A stretch of DNA of 64,000 nucleotides from Noviherbaspirillum massiliense JC206 (GTDB lineage: Bacteria > Pseudomonadota > Gammaproteobacteria > Burkholderiales > Burkholderiaceae_D). Position 1 is the first letter of the stretch; each line of letters opens with the position of its first letter. The notes beneath the pieces were generated by a model, which was not told the DNA's origin, ran no database searches, and saw only the letters and a list, made by a program, of their open reading frames with translations. Location: assembly GCF_000312045.1 (NCBI RefSeq), contig NZ_HE978635.1:766107-830106 (forward strand). The letters are read 5' to 3'. Positions 19,704-27,760 of this stretch are shown piece after piece. Position numbers and translations under genes: made by a program.

Positions 19704-19754
19704 CTCTGATGAAGCGTTTTCGTACAGGCGTCCATAGTCGCCGCTTCATCAGGG
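19704..19754 (+). promoter_or_regulatory. Hairpin that buries the ribosome site of the beta-helix gene
   Basis: CTGATGAAGCG (19706-19716) pairs perfectly with CGCTTCATCAG (19742-19752). It extends by a U-G wobble and a C-G pair to 19704/19754, with a 25-nt loop. The 3-prime arm covers AGGG of the AGGGAG Shine-Dalgarno (19751-19756) for the TTG start at 19764. Folded, it should hide the ribosome site. Confidence 0.5.
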
Positions 19755-19763
19755 AGATCAGTT

Positions 19764-22349
19764 TTGCTTCACTCAAAGTCATTCAAACCGTTTTCAATCA
19801 GTGCGCTTTCATGCGCTTGCGCTGCAGTGTTATTGGCTGCATGTGGCGGCGGAGGTGGTGATACCAGCACGGACACCAGTGACCAAAGCGATGCCGTGCT
19901 GCTTGCAAAAGGCCGCATAAAAAACAGGAACACGAATACTTCAACCGGCTCCACCACGACTGGCACAACGTCCGGCACCACAACTACTTCTCCAACCGCC
20001 AGCACGGATTCAACGTCTGCATATACGGCGACCAATCATCTCTACGTTGCCACCACCGGTTCCGATTCCAACCCAGGGACGCAGACAGCCCCTTTCAAGA
20101 CCATCGCTAAGGCTGCAAGCGTCGCCAAGCCCGATACCATCGTTCACGTTGCTCCCGGCACTTATGTTGGCGGTGTTTCGACGAGCGCGAGCGGCCTGGA
20201 CGGCGCACGCATCTATTACGTATCCGATGTGAAGTGGGGTGCGAAAATTGTTCCCTCCAGCACAGAAACGATCGGCTGGCAGAATAGCGGCAGCCACGTG
20301 ACTATCAGCGGCTTCGATATCGACGGCGGCGGCTCATCGTCCTGGCGCATCGGCGTATATATCACTGGCTCGCATGCAACAGTCGAAAACAGCCACGTTC
20401 ATAACGTCTGGAGCAGTTCCGCCCAGGGCTGCGACTCCAACGGCGGCGGCGGCATTGTCACGGATGGCTATGATGGCCAAGAAGACCACCGGATATTGAA
20501 TAACGTGGTGGACCACATCGGCTTCAGCGGATGCGGCACCATCAGCGGCATTTATATGCAAGGCGCCTATACCGACGTCAAAAACAACCTGGTGTATGCG
20601 ATCGGCGCGGACGGCATCGTGTCCTACCATGATGCAACGCACGCGAACATTGGCAACAACACCGTGTTCAACAGCAATCGCGGCATCGTCCTCAGTGCCA
20701 ACGGCATGTACCATCTGACGTCTGCCCCGGACTACTTCAATGTGTTCAACAACATCGTGTATGACAATACCTCAATAGGTATCGGGGAAGGATCAGGACC
20801 TCTTGGGATCGGCCAGAACAACTCGTATTACAACAACCTGGTCTATGGCAATGGTACCAACATGTCGCTCACTTCTACCAACCAGCCACATGAGAGCGGC
20901 ACCGTTACTGCACCGCCTCAGTTCGTCAACTATATCCGGACGGGCGGCGGCGACTATCGCCTGCAAAGCACCTCGCCGGCAATCGATAAGGGTAACGCGA
21001 CCAATGCTCCGGCAACTGACCTCAATGGCGTAGCCCGTCCCCAGGGCGCAGCAGTGGACATCGGGGCATACGAGTGGACAACGGCATCGACAACCACGGG
21101 TACGACTACCGGCACAACCACTGGCACGACCACGGGTACGACTACCGGCACAACGACCGGCACGGGGACTGGCTCGACCACCGGCACCACTACAGGAACG
21201 ACTACCGGGACGACTACCGGCACAACGACTGGTACGGGAACTGGCACAACAAGCGGCACGACCGCTGGCACGACCACGCCAACCTACGCGGCAACCTATC
21301 ATCTCTACGTAGCGACCACTGGATCGGATAGCAATGCTGGAACCCAGGCAGCGCCGTTCAAGACCATCGCAAAAGCAGCGAGTGTCGCCAAACCCAGCAC
21401 GGTCGTCCACGTCGCTCCGGGCACGTATTCCGGCAGCATCTCCACTAGCGCAAGCGGCACGTCGACCGGACGCATTTACTACGTCTCGGACGTCTTAGGG
21501 GGTGCGAAGCTCGTCCCGGGCAGCAGTTCGGGCACCGCGTGGAATGACAGTGGCAGCTACACGACGATCAGCGGCTTCGATATTGATGGTCAAGGCGGCA
21601 CCGCCTGGCGCATTGGTCTGAGAATGGCAGGTTCGAACTCGGTCGTGCAGAATAACCACGTTCACAATATCTATACTTCAGGCGCTTGCGACAGCAATGG
21701 CGGTGCAGGCATTGTGACTGACGGGTATAGCAGCCAGCACCATCATGAGATCCTTAATAACACGGTTGATCATGTGGGCTTCTCGGGTTGCGGCACGATC
21801 AGCGGCATCTATGGCCAGAGCGCGTACATGAAGGTCAAGAACAATCTGGTCTATGCCATCGGATCCGACGGTATCGTCTTCTACCACGATGCGACGAATG
21901 CTGACGTGATCAACAATACGGTCTTCAATGCCGATCGCGGCATTGTAATGAGCGCTAACGGCATGTATCACCTGACCACTGCGCCTGACTACTTCAACGT
22001 GCACAACAACATCGTGTTCGACAACAGAGGCATCGGCATTGGTGAGGGCTCCGGACCGTTGGGGATCGGCTCCAACAATACTTACCGTAACAATCTGGTC
22101 TACGGTAACGGGGGCAGCAATCTTTCTCTCACCAGCGGAAGCTTGACCCGTACCAGTGGAACGATTACCGCTGACCCGCAATTCGTGAACTATGTGCGTA
22201 CCGGCGGCGGTGACTATCGACTGAAATCGGCATCACCAGCAATCGACAAAGGGCTCACGACCTATGCACCGGGAACCGATATTGCCGGGGTCTCCCGCCC
22301 ACAGGGCACAGGTATCGATATCGGAGCATACGAGTACAAAGTACAATAA
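19764..22349 (+). CDS. Tandem right-handed beta-helix lipoprotein
   Basis: An 861-residue protein. A lipoprotein signal (AAVLLAACGGGGGD) puts the lipid cysteine near residue 27. A Thr/Ser/Gly-rich stretch follows, then two parallel beta-helix (PbH1/DUF1565-type) domains of about 345 residues each, near 88-437 and 515-858. Each begins LYVATTGSDSN.GTQ, has HVAPGTY, carries repeated NN.V and NNTVF turns, and ends SPAIDKG...DIGAYE. A TTGT-repeat linker of about 70 residues joins them. Such helices occur in polysaccharide lyases and epimerases, but no catalytic set was identified. The start is TTG 19764 with AGGGAG 7 nt upstream. It lies divergent from wzc. A role in EPS binding or modification at the cell surface is inferred. 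Confidence 0.85.
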   Translation: MLHSKSFKPFSISALSCACAAVLLAACGGGGGDTSTDTSDQSDAVLLAKGRIKNRNTNTSTGSTTTGTTSGTTTTSPTASTDSTSAYTATNHLYVATTGSDSNPGTQTAPFKTIAKAASVAKPDTIVHVAPGTYVGGVSTSASGLDGARIYYVSDVKWGAKIVPSSTETIGWQNSGSHVTISGFDIDGGGSSSWRIGVYITGSHATVENSHVHNVWSSSAQGCDSNGGGGIVTDGYDGQEDHRILNNVVDHIGFSGCGTISGIYMQGAYTDVKNNLVYAIGADGIVSYHDATHANIGNNTVFNSNRGIVLSANGMYHLTSAPDYFNVFNNIVYDNTSIGIGEGSGPLGIGQNNSYYNNLVYGNGTNMSLTSTNQPHESGTVTAPPQFVNYIRTGGGDYRLQSTSPAIDKGNATNAPATDLNGVARPQGAAVDIGAYEWTTASTTTGTTTGTTTGTTTGTTTGTTTGTGTGSTTGTTTGTTTGTTTGTTTGTGTGTTSGTTAGTTTPTYAATYHLYVATTGSDSNAGTQAAPFKTIAKAASVAKPSTVVHVAPGTYSGSISTSASGTSTGRIYYVSDVLGGAKLVPGSSSGTAWNDSGSYTTISGFDIDGQGGTAWRIGLRMAGSNSVVQNNHVHNIYTSGACDSNGGAGIVTDGYSSQHHHEILNNTVDHVGFSGCGTISGIYGQSAYMKVKNNLVYAIGSDGIVFYHDATNADVINNTVFNADRGIVMSANGMYHLTTAPDYFNVHNNIVFDNRGIGIGEGSGPLGIGSNNTYRNNLVYGNGGSNLSLTSGSLTRTSGTITADPQFVNYVRTGGGDYRLKSASPAIDKGLTTYAPGTDIAGVSRPQGTGIDIGAYEYKVQ
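21090..21281 (+). repeat. Short tandem repeat coding a Thr-Gly linker
   Basis: Degenerate 12-nt units (ACNACNGGNACN pattern) repeat about sixteen times, coding TTGT units with occasional GTGTG and GTTS variants. They separate the two beta-helix domains of the 861-residue lipoprotein. The length is likely variable between strains through slippage. Confidence 0.8.
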
Positions 22350-22388
22350 GCGTACGCTGAGACAGTAGAAACCTGTCCAACTTAACTG

Positions 22389-22425
22389 GGCATTCCGGGC
22401 TTCCTCCCGGAATGCCTTTTTTTTT
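22389..22425 (+). terminator. Strong intrinsic terminator after the tandem beta-helix gene
   Basis: GGCATTCCGGG (22389-22399), loop CTTCCT, CCCGGAATGCC (22406-22416), then nine T residues. This is a perfect 11-bp stem, 40 nt after the stop codon. It ends plus-strand transcription, so the next beta-helix gene needs its own promoter. Confidence 0.95.
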
Positions 22426-22606
22426 GGTGCAGTCGGGGTTCCTGCCCCGGAATATTTCCGTACATAGTCGGACACACTACACGCCGCCACCATCATGCTC
22501 AATATCTCTGTACTCCGCACACATCATAGGTGCTGATACTGGACGGCCGGAGCAGCGTCCTCCATCGATATCGTTGAACCATCTAATCTGTTCGGCGACA
22601 CGGCGC

Positions 22607-22635
22607 ATTTGATTCAATTTTTCGATGAATCAAAA
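22607..22635 (+). promoter_or_regulatory. Partial copy (D) of the EPS element with added dyad
   Basis: ATTTGATTCAATTTTTCGATG matches the second block of the element (TTTCATTCAGTTTTTCGATG in copy A) at 18 of 20 positions from TTT onward. The first block 22 nt away is not conserved. TTTGATTCA and TGAATCAAA form an inverted repeat around it. It is about 270 nt upstream of the second beta-helix gene. Confidence 0.4.
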
Positions 22636-22895
22636 CTAACGGATATCGGTTCGGTCTAGCTATTTTCTGGCGATGCCGTTCTATGGCTCATAAAGCAAAT
22701 GGCGCGTACGCGGGAGCCGGGCCGATGTTCGGCAATCGGTCGCATGCGATGTATCCATGCTGATGATTCTGGGAAAGAGCATGGCCCGATCTGTTTGGAA
22801 GCGCAACTCCGCATCCGGTACCAGTCTTTACGGGCCGGGAATTGGCCGGCTTGTCTATTTGCACTGGGCCCCCATTGATCCAGCGGAGCACTGAC

Positions 22896-24101
22896 GTGTC
22901 CTGTTCATATTTCACCGGCACCCGCAAACCCCTGATTTTCGGTTCGGTTTTTTCTGCCATGCTCATTGCATGTGGAGGAGGAGGCGGAGATGCACAGGGA
23001 CCGCAGGGCGACAGCGCAGTCGGAATCTCGCCTGGGCCAACATCATCAGGCACAACATCCGATATCTATGTCGCCACCACAGGATCGGATTCCAATCCTG
23101 GAACCCAGGTTGCTCCCTTGAGAACAATCGTGAAGGCGTCCAGCATCGCCGGCCCGGGTACCATCATTCATGTTGCATCTGGTACTTATGAGGGCAGCTT
23201 CCGCACAAGCGCCAGCGGCAATGCCGCCGCACGCATCCGTTACATCGCCGATATCCCCTTGTCTGCAAGGATTGTTCCGCCGGAGAACTCGGCGGAACGC
23301 TCAGCATGGATCAACGAAGGCGATTACGTGGATATCGAAGGCTTTGAAATTGATGGAACATCCGCGCGCAATGGCTTGCCATGGACTACCGGCATCTACG
23401 TGCCAAGCTCTTTTACCGCCGTGAAAAACAACCATGTACATAACATTGCGACGGATCCGGCGCTATGCACGAACAATGGCGGTGCTGCCGTCGTGACTGA
23501 CCACTTTTACTTCGGCGTCAACGATGATGTGTCTGGTAACGTGATTGACCACGTAGGTTCGGCCAGCTGCGAATTCATTCATGGTGTGTACATCGGGACG
23601 TCCGGCACCGTCGAGAACAATCTTGTTTATCAGATTGGTTATGCGGGCATTCACCTTTGGCACGATGCAGCTGGCGTTACCATTGCAAACAATACCGTCT
23701 TTGCATCCGCCTACGGGATCCTGGTCGGTGGCGGGGATTTTTATCACACCAGCGGTCCTGCCGACGACATTCACGTCTCGAACAACATCGTGGTCGACAA
23801 TATCTTCGGGATCAAAGAAACCGGGGCCACCGGCACCCGGAATACCTACACCAACAACTTGCTGTACATGAACAGCGGCGTGGACTGGCAGCTTCAGAAC
23901 GACTTAAGCCATTCCGGCGACGTGACCGCTGACCCGCAATTCGTGAACTATAGCCAGGACGGTGGCGGCGACTATCATCTCGCGCCGGGCTCGCCTGCAA
24001 TCGACAAGGGTACTCCCAAGTTTTCCCCATCCACGGACCTCGACGGGACACCGCGCCCGCAAGGCGCGGCAGTCGACATCGGCGCATTCGAATATAAATA
24101 G
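22896..24101 (+). CDS. Single-domain right-handed beta-helix lipoprotein
   Basis: About 401 residues. The lipoprotein signal SAMLIACGGGGGD is followed by one beta-helix domain of the same family as the neighbouring tandem protein. The domain starts IYVATTGSDSNPGTQVAPLRT, carries HVASGTY, VKNNHVHNI and NNTVF turns, and ends SPAIDKG...DIGAFEYK. The start is placed at GTG 22896 because GGAG lies 7 nt upstream and the signal peptide then has normal length. A TTG at 22842 would add 18 residues. It is likely an outer-membrane-anchored, EPS-associated protein; its enzymatic activity is unknown. The last third is duplicated at 27294-27732. Confidence 0.82.
   Translation: MSCSYFTGTRKPLIFGSVFSAMLIACGGGGGDAQGPQGDSAVGISPGPTSSGTTSDIYVATTGSDSNPGTQVAPLRTIVKASSIAGPGTIIHVASGTYEGSFRTSASGNAAARIRYIADIPLSARIVPPENSAERSAWINEGDYVDIEGFEIDGTSARNGLPWTTGIYVPSSFTAVKNNHVHNIATDPALCTNNGGAAVVTDHFYFGVNDDVSGNVIDHVGSASCEFIHGVYIGTSGTVENNLVYQIGYAGIHLWHDAAGVTIANNTVFASAYGILVGGGDFYHTSGPADDIHVSNNIVVDNIFGIKETGATGTRNTYTNNLLYMNSGVDWQLQNDLSHSGDVTADPQFVNYSQDGGGDYHLAPGSPAIDKGTPKFSPSTDLDGTPRPQGAAVDIGAFEYK
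23647..24085 (+). repeat. 439-bp direct repeat, left copy
   Basis: This is the 3-prime third of the single-domain beta-helix gene. By direct comparison it matches 27294-27732 with two substitutions (the bases at 23816 and 24043 are A here, G there) and no gaps. The copies are 3,647 bp apart, in direct orientation. Confidence 0.95.
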
Positions 24102-24150
24102 TGCCTGCCGCATTCCCATAAGCATTCACCGCGGTCGTTTTTACTAAACT

Positions 24151-25017
24151 TTAAGACCGAAGAACAGAAAGCCGCTTCGAGAACCTCTGATATGCGTGCC
24201 GGGCAATACCTAGTGGCATAGCCAATAAATTGTATGAGCGTAGACCCCTGCATGAAATGCAGGCTTGATCGTCACAGAGGACGGCCAAGGGATTCTTAGA
24301 AAGAATCTCGTGATCAATCTTGTATAAGTCTTGCGCGTTGGCCAAAAGCGAATATGCATTTCCAATCCGGCCAACTGTCAGTATCTCGTCGTGGATGTAT
24401 TGTCTATACAGCTTGTCGAATCCCCTACTGCACCCCGGGTCTTCTACTGGACGCCAATCAACCCACTTATTATTGACTTCAATTTGGACGCTACAAAGGA
24501 ACTTCGTCAGGTGTCCGTGACTTAGCCGAAGTTGCTCCTGCGCGTAATGGACCGTTGAAAATCCGGGGCTCTCTTTGTTGCAACCGATTAGAAGCATTTT
24601 GCACTTATTTTCGATCATCTTTTTAACGGGATAAAAAGCCGATTTCGTGTGATCGTGATCAAAGAGAAGGTCACGAGCTTTTGGTCCTATTGCGACAAAC
24701 GAATGAGATGGATGTAATGATCTAATTGCACTTGGGTGATCCAGAGCCAACTGCGATAACAGGCCAGACCGCGACGTGGAGCTGGATGAAAACTTCTTTT
24801 TATTTCTGGCCCATCTTAATCCATACCCTGTGAAGGCCGGAAAAATAGCAGTGCCTTCGGACCCTATAGCGTCAATAATGGATAAGAGCAGCACATTTTT
24901 TTCGGCTGTTCTACCGACTGCGGACACTCTGGCACGGACATACAGAGTGTCGCCCTTTTTAATACCTAGCTGAGTAAGACCTTCCAGGATCTGATCGCCG
25001 GTTATCAACTTGTTCAT
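24151..25017 (-). CDS. AAC(3)-family N-acetyltransferase-like protein
   Basis: A 288-residue protein of the aminoglycoside 3-N-acetyltransferase (antibiotic NAT) fold. Visible marks are GIKKGDTLYVRARVSAVG near residue 18, the EGTAIFPAFTGYG segment near 54, and the HPSHSFVAIGPKA motif near residue 102, matching the family HPTHS signature. The TVHYAQE segment lies near 155. In EPS loci such proteins more likely acetylate an amino sugar than an antibiotic. It overlaps the ceramidase-like gene by 59 nt and is AT-richer than the EPS core, suggesting separate acquisition. The start is ATG 25017. AAGGA lies about 11 nt upstream, so initiation is probably weak or coupled. Confidence 0.8.
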   Translation of the reverse strand: MNKLITGDQILEGLTQLGIKKGDTLYVRARVSAVGRTAEKNVLLLSIIDAIGSEGTAIFPAFTGYGLRWARNKKKFSSSSTSRSGLLSQLALDHPSAIRSLHPSHSFVAIGPKARDLLFDHDHTKSAFYPVKKMIENKCKMLLIGCNKESPGFSTVHYAQEQLRLSHGHLTKFLCSVQIEVNNKWVDWRPVEDPGCSRGFDKLYRQYIHDEILTVGRIGNAYSLLANAQDLYKIDHEILSKNPLAVLCDDQACISCRGLRSYNLLAMPLGIARHAYQRFSKRLSVLRS

Positions 25018-26275
25018 TTGAAACTAATCCTTCGGTAGCTTTCACTACGCAGTCCGTAATATCTTCCTGAAAACTCCCGTCCAAACTGAAATAGAATTTA
25101 AACCCATCGACTTCATATCCGCCTTTGGACAATTCACTGGAAGGCGGAATATACAGGCAGTCCCCTCCCGCATAGCCGGTTGCAATGATTCGATCTAATG
25201 GCAAGTGCATTAAATATTGTGACCATTCACCGAGCATTTCTCCGCTGTATGCGAGCAAGCCTACATTTGCTCCGAGGGACAAATAGGAAGCCATCAAATC
25301 CACGCCATTTTTCCTGTCATGGCTCACGAGAATATTTGGAATAATTTCTTCGCGAAGGGAGATCTTCCCGTCTTGGCAGATCGGCTTTCGATTGTCGCAT
25401 GCAGACTGGATTGCCTTCATCAAGCGTGCAGTCCACCGTTTGAAGCTTTTTACACTGTAACCAGGAAGTGCCGGATGAAATGGTAAAAGCCTGGCGAGCC
25501 ATGTCTTAGGAGAGACAAGTATCCCTTGCTCACGATAAGGAATTGCAGAGCCCGCCAAGCCGGGGACATAAATGATGCAGCATTGATCGCCGTATATTTC
25601 ATGTAGCTTTTCTCTTATGGCACCCGGAAAATCCGCAGATACGGAGCGGTGATTAGGGTAAAAAGCTGCGTGGGCTGCAAACGACCAAAGGATGCAGCGA
25701 GTTCCTGTTTCACTTTCAAATGAAAAAAGTCTCACGCGGTGGTCTATCACCCCGTGCTTGTTAGGCGCCAAGCAGATCTTGCGTCCGAATGAAAATTTTC
25801 CTCTCGCCAGTTTTCGGTAGTCCAGCGCATAACTATTTTTGCGACGGTTAACGTTTAAATCTGTATTCTTTTCCCCATAGGAGACAGTGACTTGCACCGC
25901 GGGACGGTGCCGCAGCTTATTGATTTCGTATGCCAGAAGGTCCAACACTTCTGCATACCAAACTGGATTTACCTCTCCAAGAAGAGGCAGCTCATTGGCT
26001 AGCGATGGAGCATTATGAGTATGCGTAGAAAACAATAAGAGTTTTGAACTTGAACCTGTCTTTTTATTTATATCCTCAAGTAATTTTTTGCTTATAAATA
26101 GGGTATCAATACTTCCGACGATAATCTCATTGGAATCGTTATCACTCAGGCAGGCGAAATTCGCAGTAAGGTGGCCATCGACCGATGTCAAGGTCCGGCG
26201 ATTTGCATATCCCGCGAGGGCCATACCAGTTTTCGGCTCCGGCAGCCTTACGCTCGAGGTCCTTAGATACAGCAT
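24959..26275 (-). CDS. Neutral-ceramidase-like hydrolase domain protein
   Basis: A 438-residue protein resembling the N-terminal catalytic domain of neutral/alkaline ceramidases, but far shorter than true ceramidases (about 650-750). It shows MALAGYANRRT near residue 18. The metal-site pattern FSTHTHNAPS near residue 82 corresponds to THTHSGPGG of the family. A HAAFYPNHRSVSADFPG segment lies near 203 and VGLLAYSGEMLGEW near 345. No signal peptide is present, so a cytoplasmic amidase on an N-acyl amino sugar or lipid is possible. It is AT-rich and overlaps the AAC(3)-like gene. The pairing suggests opposing or sequential N-deacylation and N-acetylation; this is inference. Confidence 0.75.
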   Translation of the reverse strand: MLYLRTSSVRLPEPKTGMALAGYANRRTLTSVDGHLTANFACLSDNDSNEIIVGSIDTLFISKKLLEDINKKTGSSSKLLLFSTHTHNAPSLANELPLLGEVNPVWYAEVLDLLAYEINKLRHRPAVQVTVSYGEKNTDLNVNRRKNSYALDYRKLARGKFSFGRKICLAPNKHGVIDHRVRLFSFESETGTRCILWSFAAHAAFYPNHRSVSADFPGAIREKLHEIYGDQCCIIYVPGLAGSAIPYREQGILVSPKTWLARLLPFHPALPGYSVKSFKRWTARLMKAIQSACDNRKPICQDGKISLREEIIPNILVSHDRKNGVDLMASYLSLGANVGLLAYSGEMLGEWSQYLMHLPLDRIIATGYAGGDCLYIPPSSELSKGGYEVDGFKFYFSLDGSFQEDITDCVVKATEGLVSNEQVDNRRSDPGRSYSARY

Positions 26276-27286
26276 AATGTGTCGATCGCCTCTAATCCGT
26301 TTTTAGCACTGAGGACCTGACGAATCGCGAGCAATTGATTAACTGATCCTAAAAATTTTCGCTCTCGACAAAACGCCGTCCGCTTAAGAGCGAGTTCTCG
26401 CTGCTTCATCAGCGTACTTCGCAATTCGAATCCCGCTGCAGTTATGAGCAGCATCAGCATCCCATCATCACTCTGCAATTTCTCCGTGGGTTTCCCAGGC
26501 TTATTGCCGATTCGCATTTTGCGCGATGCCGACTCATCACTCGTACGCTAGCAATGGCGTGAAATTTCCGGCCGTTTTCAAGACTCTCGGATTGCCAATT
26601 CAGTGCTGCAGCAATCTCACTGAAATTAGCCACTTCTGAAATCCGGTCGAATGGAGATGTCCTCTACTGTTCCTATGCCTTCGCATCTGCCGAAGATACG
26701 ATAGACAGGTTTCTGACGCCTGCTTTTCGGAGCACGCCAAATTGTTATCAATATAGTTGCGACGACTTTGGAAAATAAGTATTAAATTTCGATCAATGCC
26801 TGTGGGTACAAAGCACTTTCATTCAGTTTTTTGATCGATTCTCGGAACCAGCCTGAATTGAAAAGCATGCAAAAATAGAAACTTTTGCACCGTCGCATGT
26901 CGAAGCGGGCGCCGCGGAAATCCGGAAGGCAGACATGTGAGGTTTTGCTCCCCAACAAGCTTAACCAGTGCCAAGGAAGACGCAATTTTTCAAATGCCAA
27001 GCAACAGTAACAATGGACATGCTCACAGGCAGCAAGAAGCTGGTGAAAACCCTGGAAGCAGTTCGATCTCAATCGGAACAAGATAAAGGAACACAAACCA
27101 CGGCCTTTGATGCGATCTGTTTTTTATTAAGCAGCGGAAGGCTACGCGGAATTGCGAAAGCCGGCGCCTAAGCAAGCTCCGCAATGAATTAGTTAAGTAG
27201 GGGATTTCCCGGCTATATAAACAGAGCCGCCTCTTTGGTCGAAGCAGCCTCTCGAAGTATCGGATACGGTTTCACACTAACGATAA
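26276..27286. other. One-kilobase AT-richer region without a supported gene
   Basis: Short ORFs on both strands lack ribosome sites and recognisable products. The region holds copy C of the EPS element (26771-26835). A CGGCTATATAAACAGAGCCG dyad lies near 27211. The composition is lower in GC than the flanks. It may be degenerate mobile or regulatory DNA; nothing more can be assigned. Confidence 0.5.
26771..26835. promoter_or_regulatory. Bipartite EPS element, copy C
   Basis: Block ATAAGTATTAA plus TTTCGAT, exactly 22 nt, then CTTTCATTCAGTTTTTTGAT. On the minus strand, ATCAAAA and ATCGAAA lie 42 bp apart. It is about 495 bp upstream of the ceramidase-like gene and about 460 bp upstream of the truncated beta-helix copy. 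Confidence 0.6.
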
Positions 27287-27760
27287 CCGGTACGCATTCA
27301 CCTTTGGCACGATGCAGCTGGCGTTACCATTGCAAACAATACCGTCTTTGCATCCGCCTACGGGATCCTGGTCGGTGGCGGGGATTTTTATCACACCAGC
27401 GGTCCTGCCGACGACATTCACGTCTCGAACAACATCGTGGTCGACAATATCTTCGGGATCAAGGAAACCGGGGCCACCGGCACCCGGAATACCTACACCA
27501 ACAACTTGCTGTACATGAACAGCGGCGTGGACTGGCAGCTTCAGAACGACTTAAGCCATTCCGGCGACGTGACCGCTGACCCGCAATTCGTGAACTATAG
27601 CCAGGACGGTGGCGGCGACTATCATCTCGCGCCGGGCTCGCCTGCAATCGACAAGGGTACTCCCAAGTTTTCCCCATCCACGGACCTCGGCGGGACACCG
27701 CGCCCGCAAGGCGCGGCAGTCGACATCGGCGCTTATGAGTACAAATATTTGCATGAGTAG
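27287..27760 (+). pseudogene. Truncated third beta-helix gene
   Basis: The frame carries the last 145-155 residues of the beta-helix domain (from HLWHDAAGV through SPAIDKG to DIGAYEYKYLHE), but a TAA at 27284 lies just upstream and no start codon or signal peptide is in frame. The only later start candidate is a GTG at 27437, well inside the fold. It is almost identical to 23647-24085, except that the tail after DIGA differs: AYEYKYLHE here and AFEYK there. The tail resembles the AYEYKVQ of the tandem gene. It is probably a non-functional remnant of a recombination event. Confidence 0.85.
27294..27732 (+). repeat. 439-bp direct repeat, right copy
   Basis: It matches 23647-24085 with two substitutions. 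The left border begins at GCATTCACC. That 9-mer is also found at 24122-24130, directly after the left gene, so short homology at the break is possible. Confidence 0.95.

Larger units (their letters stand above)
22350..22895 (+). other. Intergenic region between the two beta-helix genes
   Basis: This 546-nt stretch without a gene holds the terminator at 22389-22425 and the partial EPS element at 22607-22626. A GC-rich hairpin (GCCGG...CCGGC near 22834-22850) lies just before the second gene. No other coding sequence is convincing. Confidence 0.6.

Noticed and set aside
26263..26517. 84-codon minus-strand ORF overlapping the ceramidase-like start
   Set aside because: No ribosome site, no recognisable domain, and it overlaps the start of a better-supported gene.
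26782..27171. ORFs on both strands in the AT-rich gap
   Set aside because: They overlap each other and the EPS element, have poor codon use and encode cysteine-rich or low-complexity products typical of chance frames.
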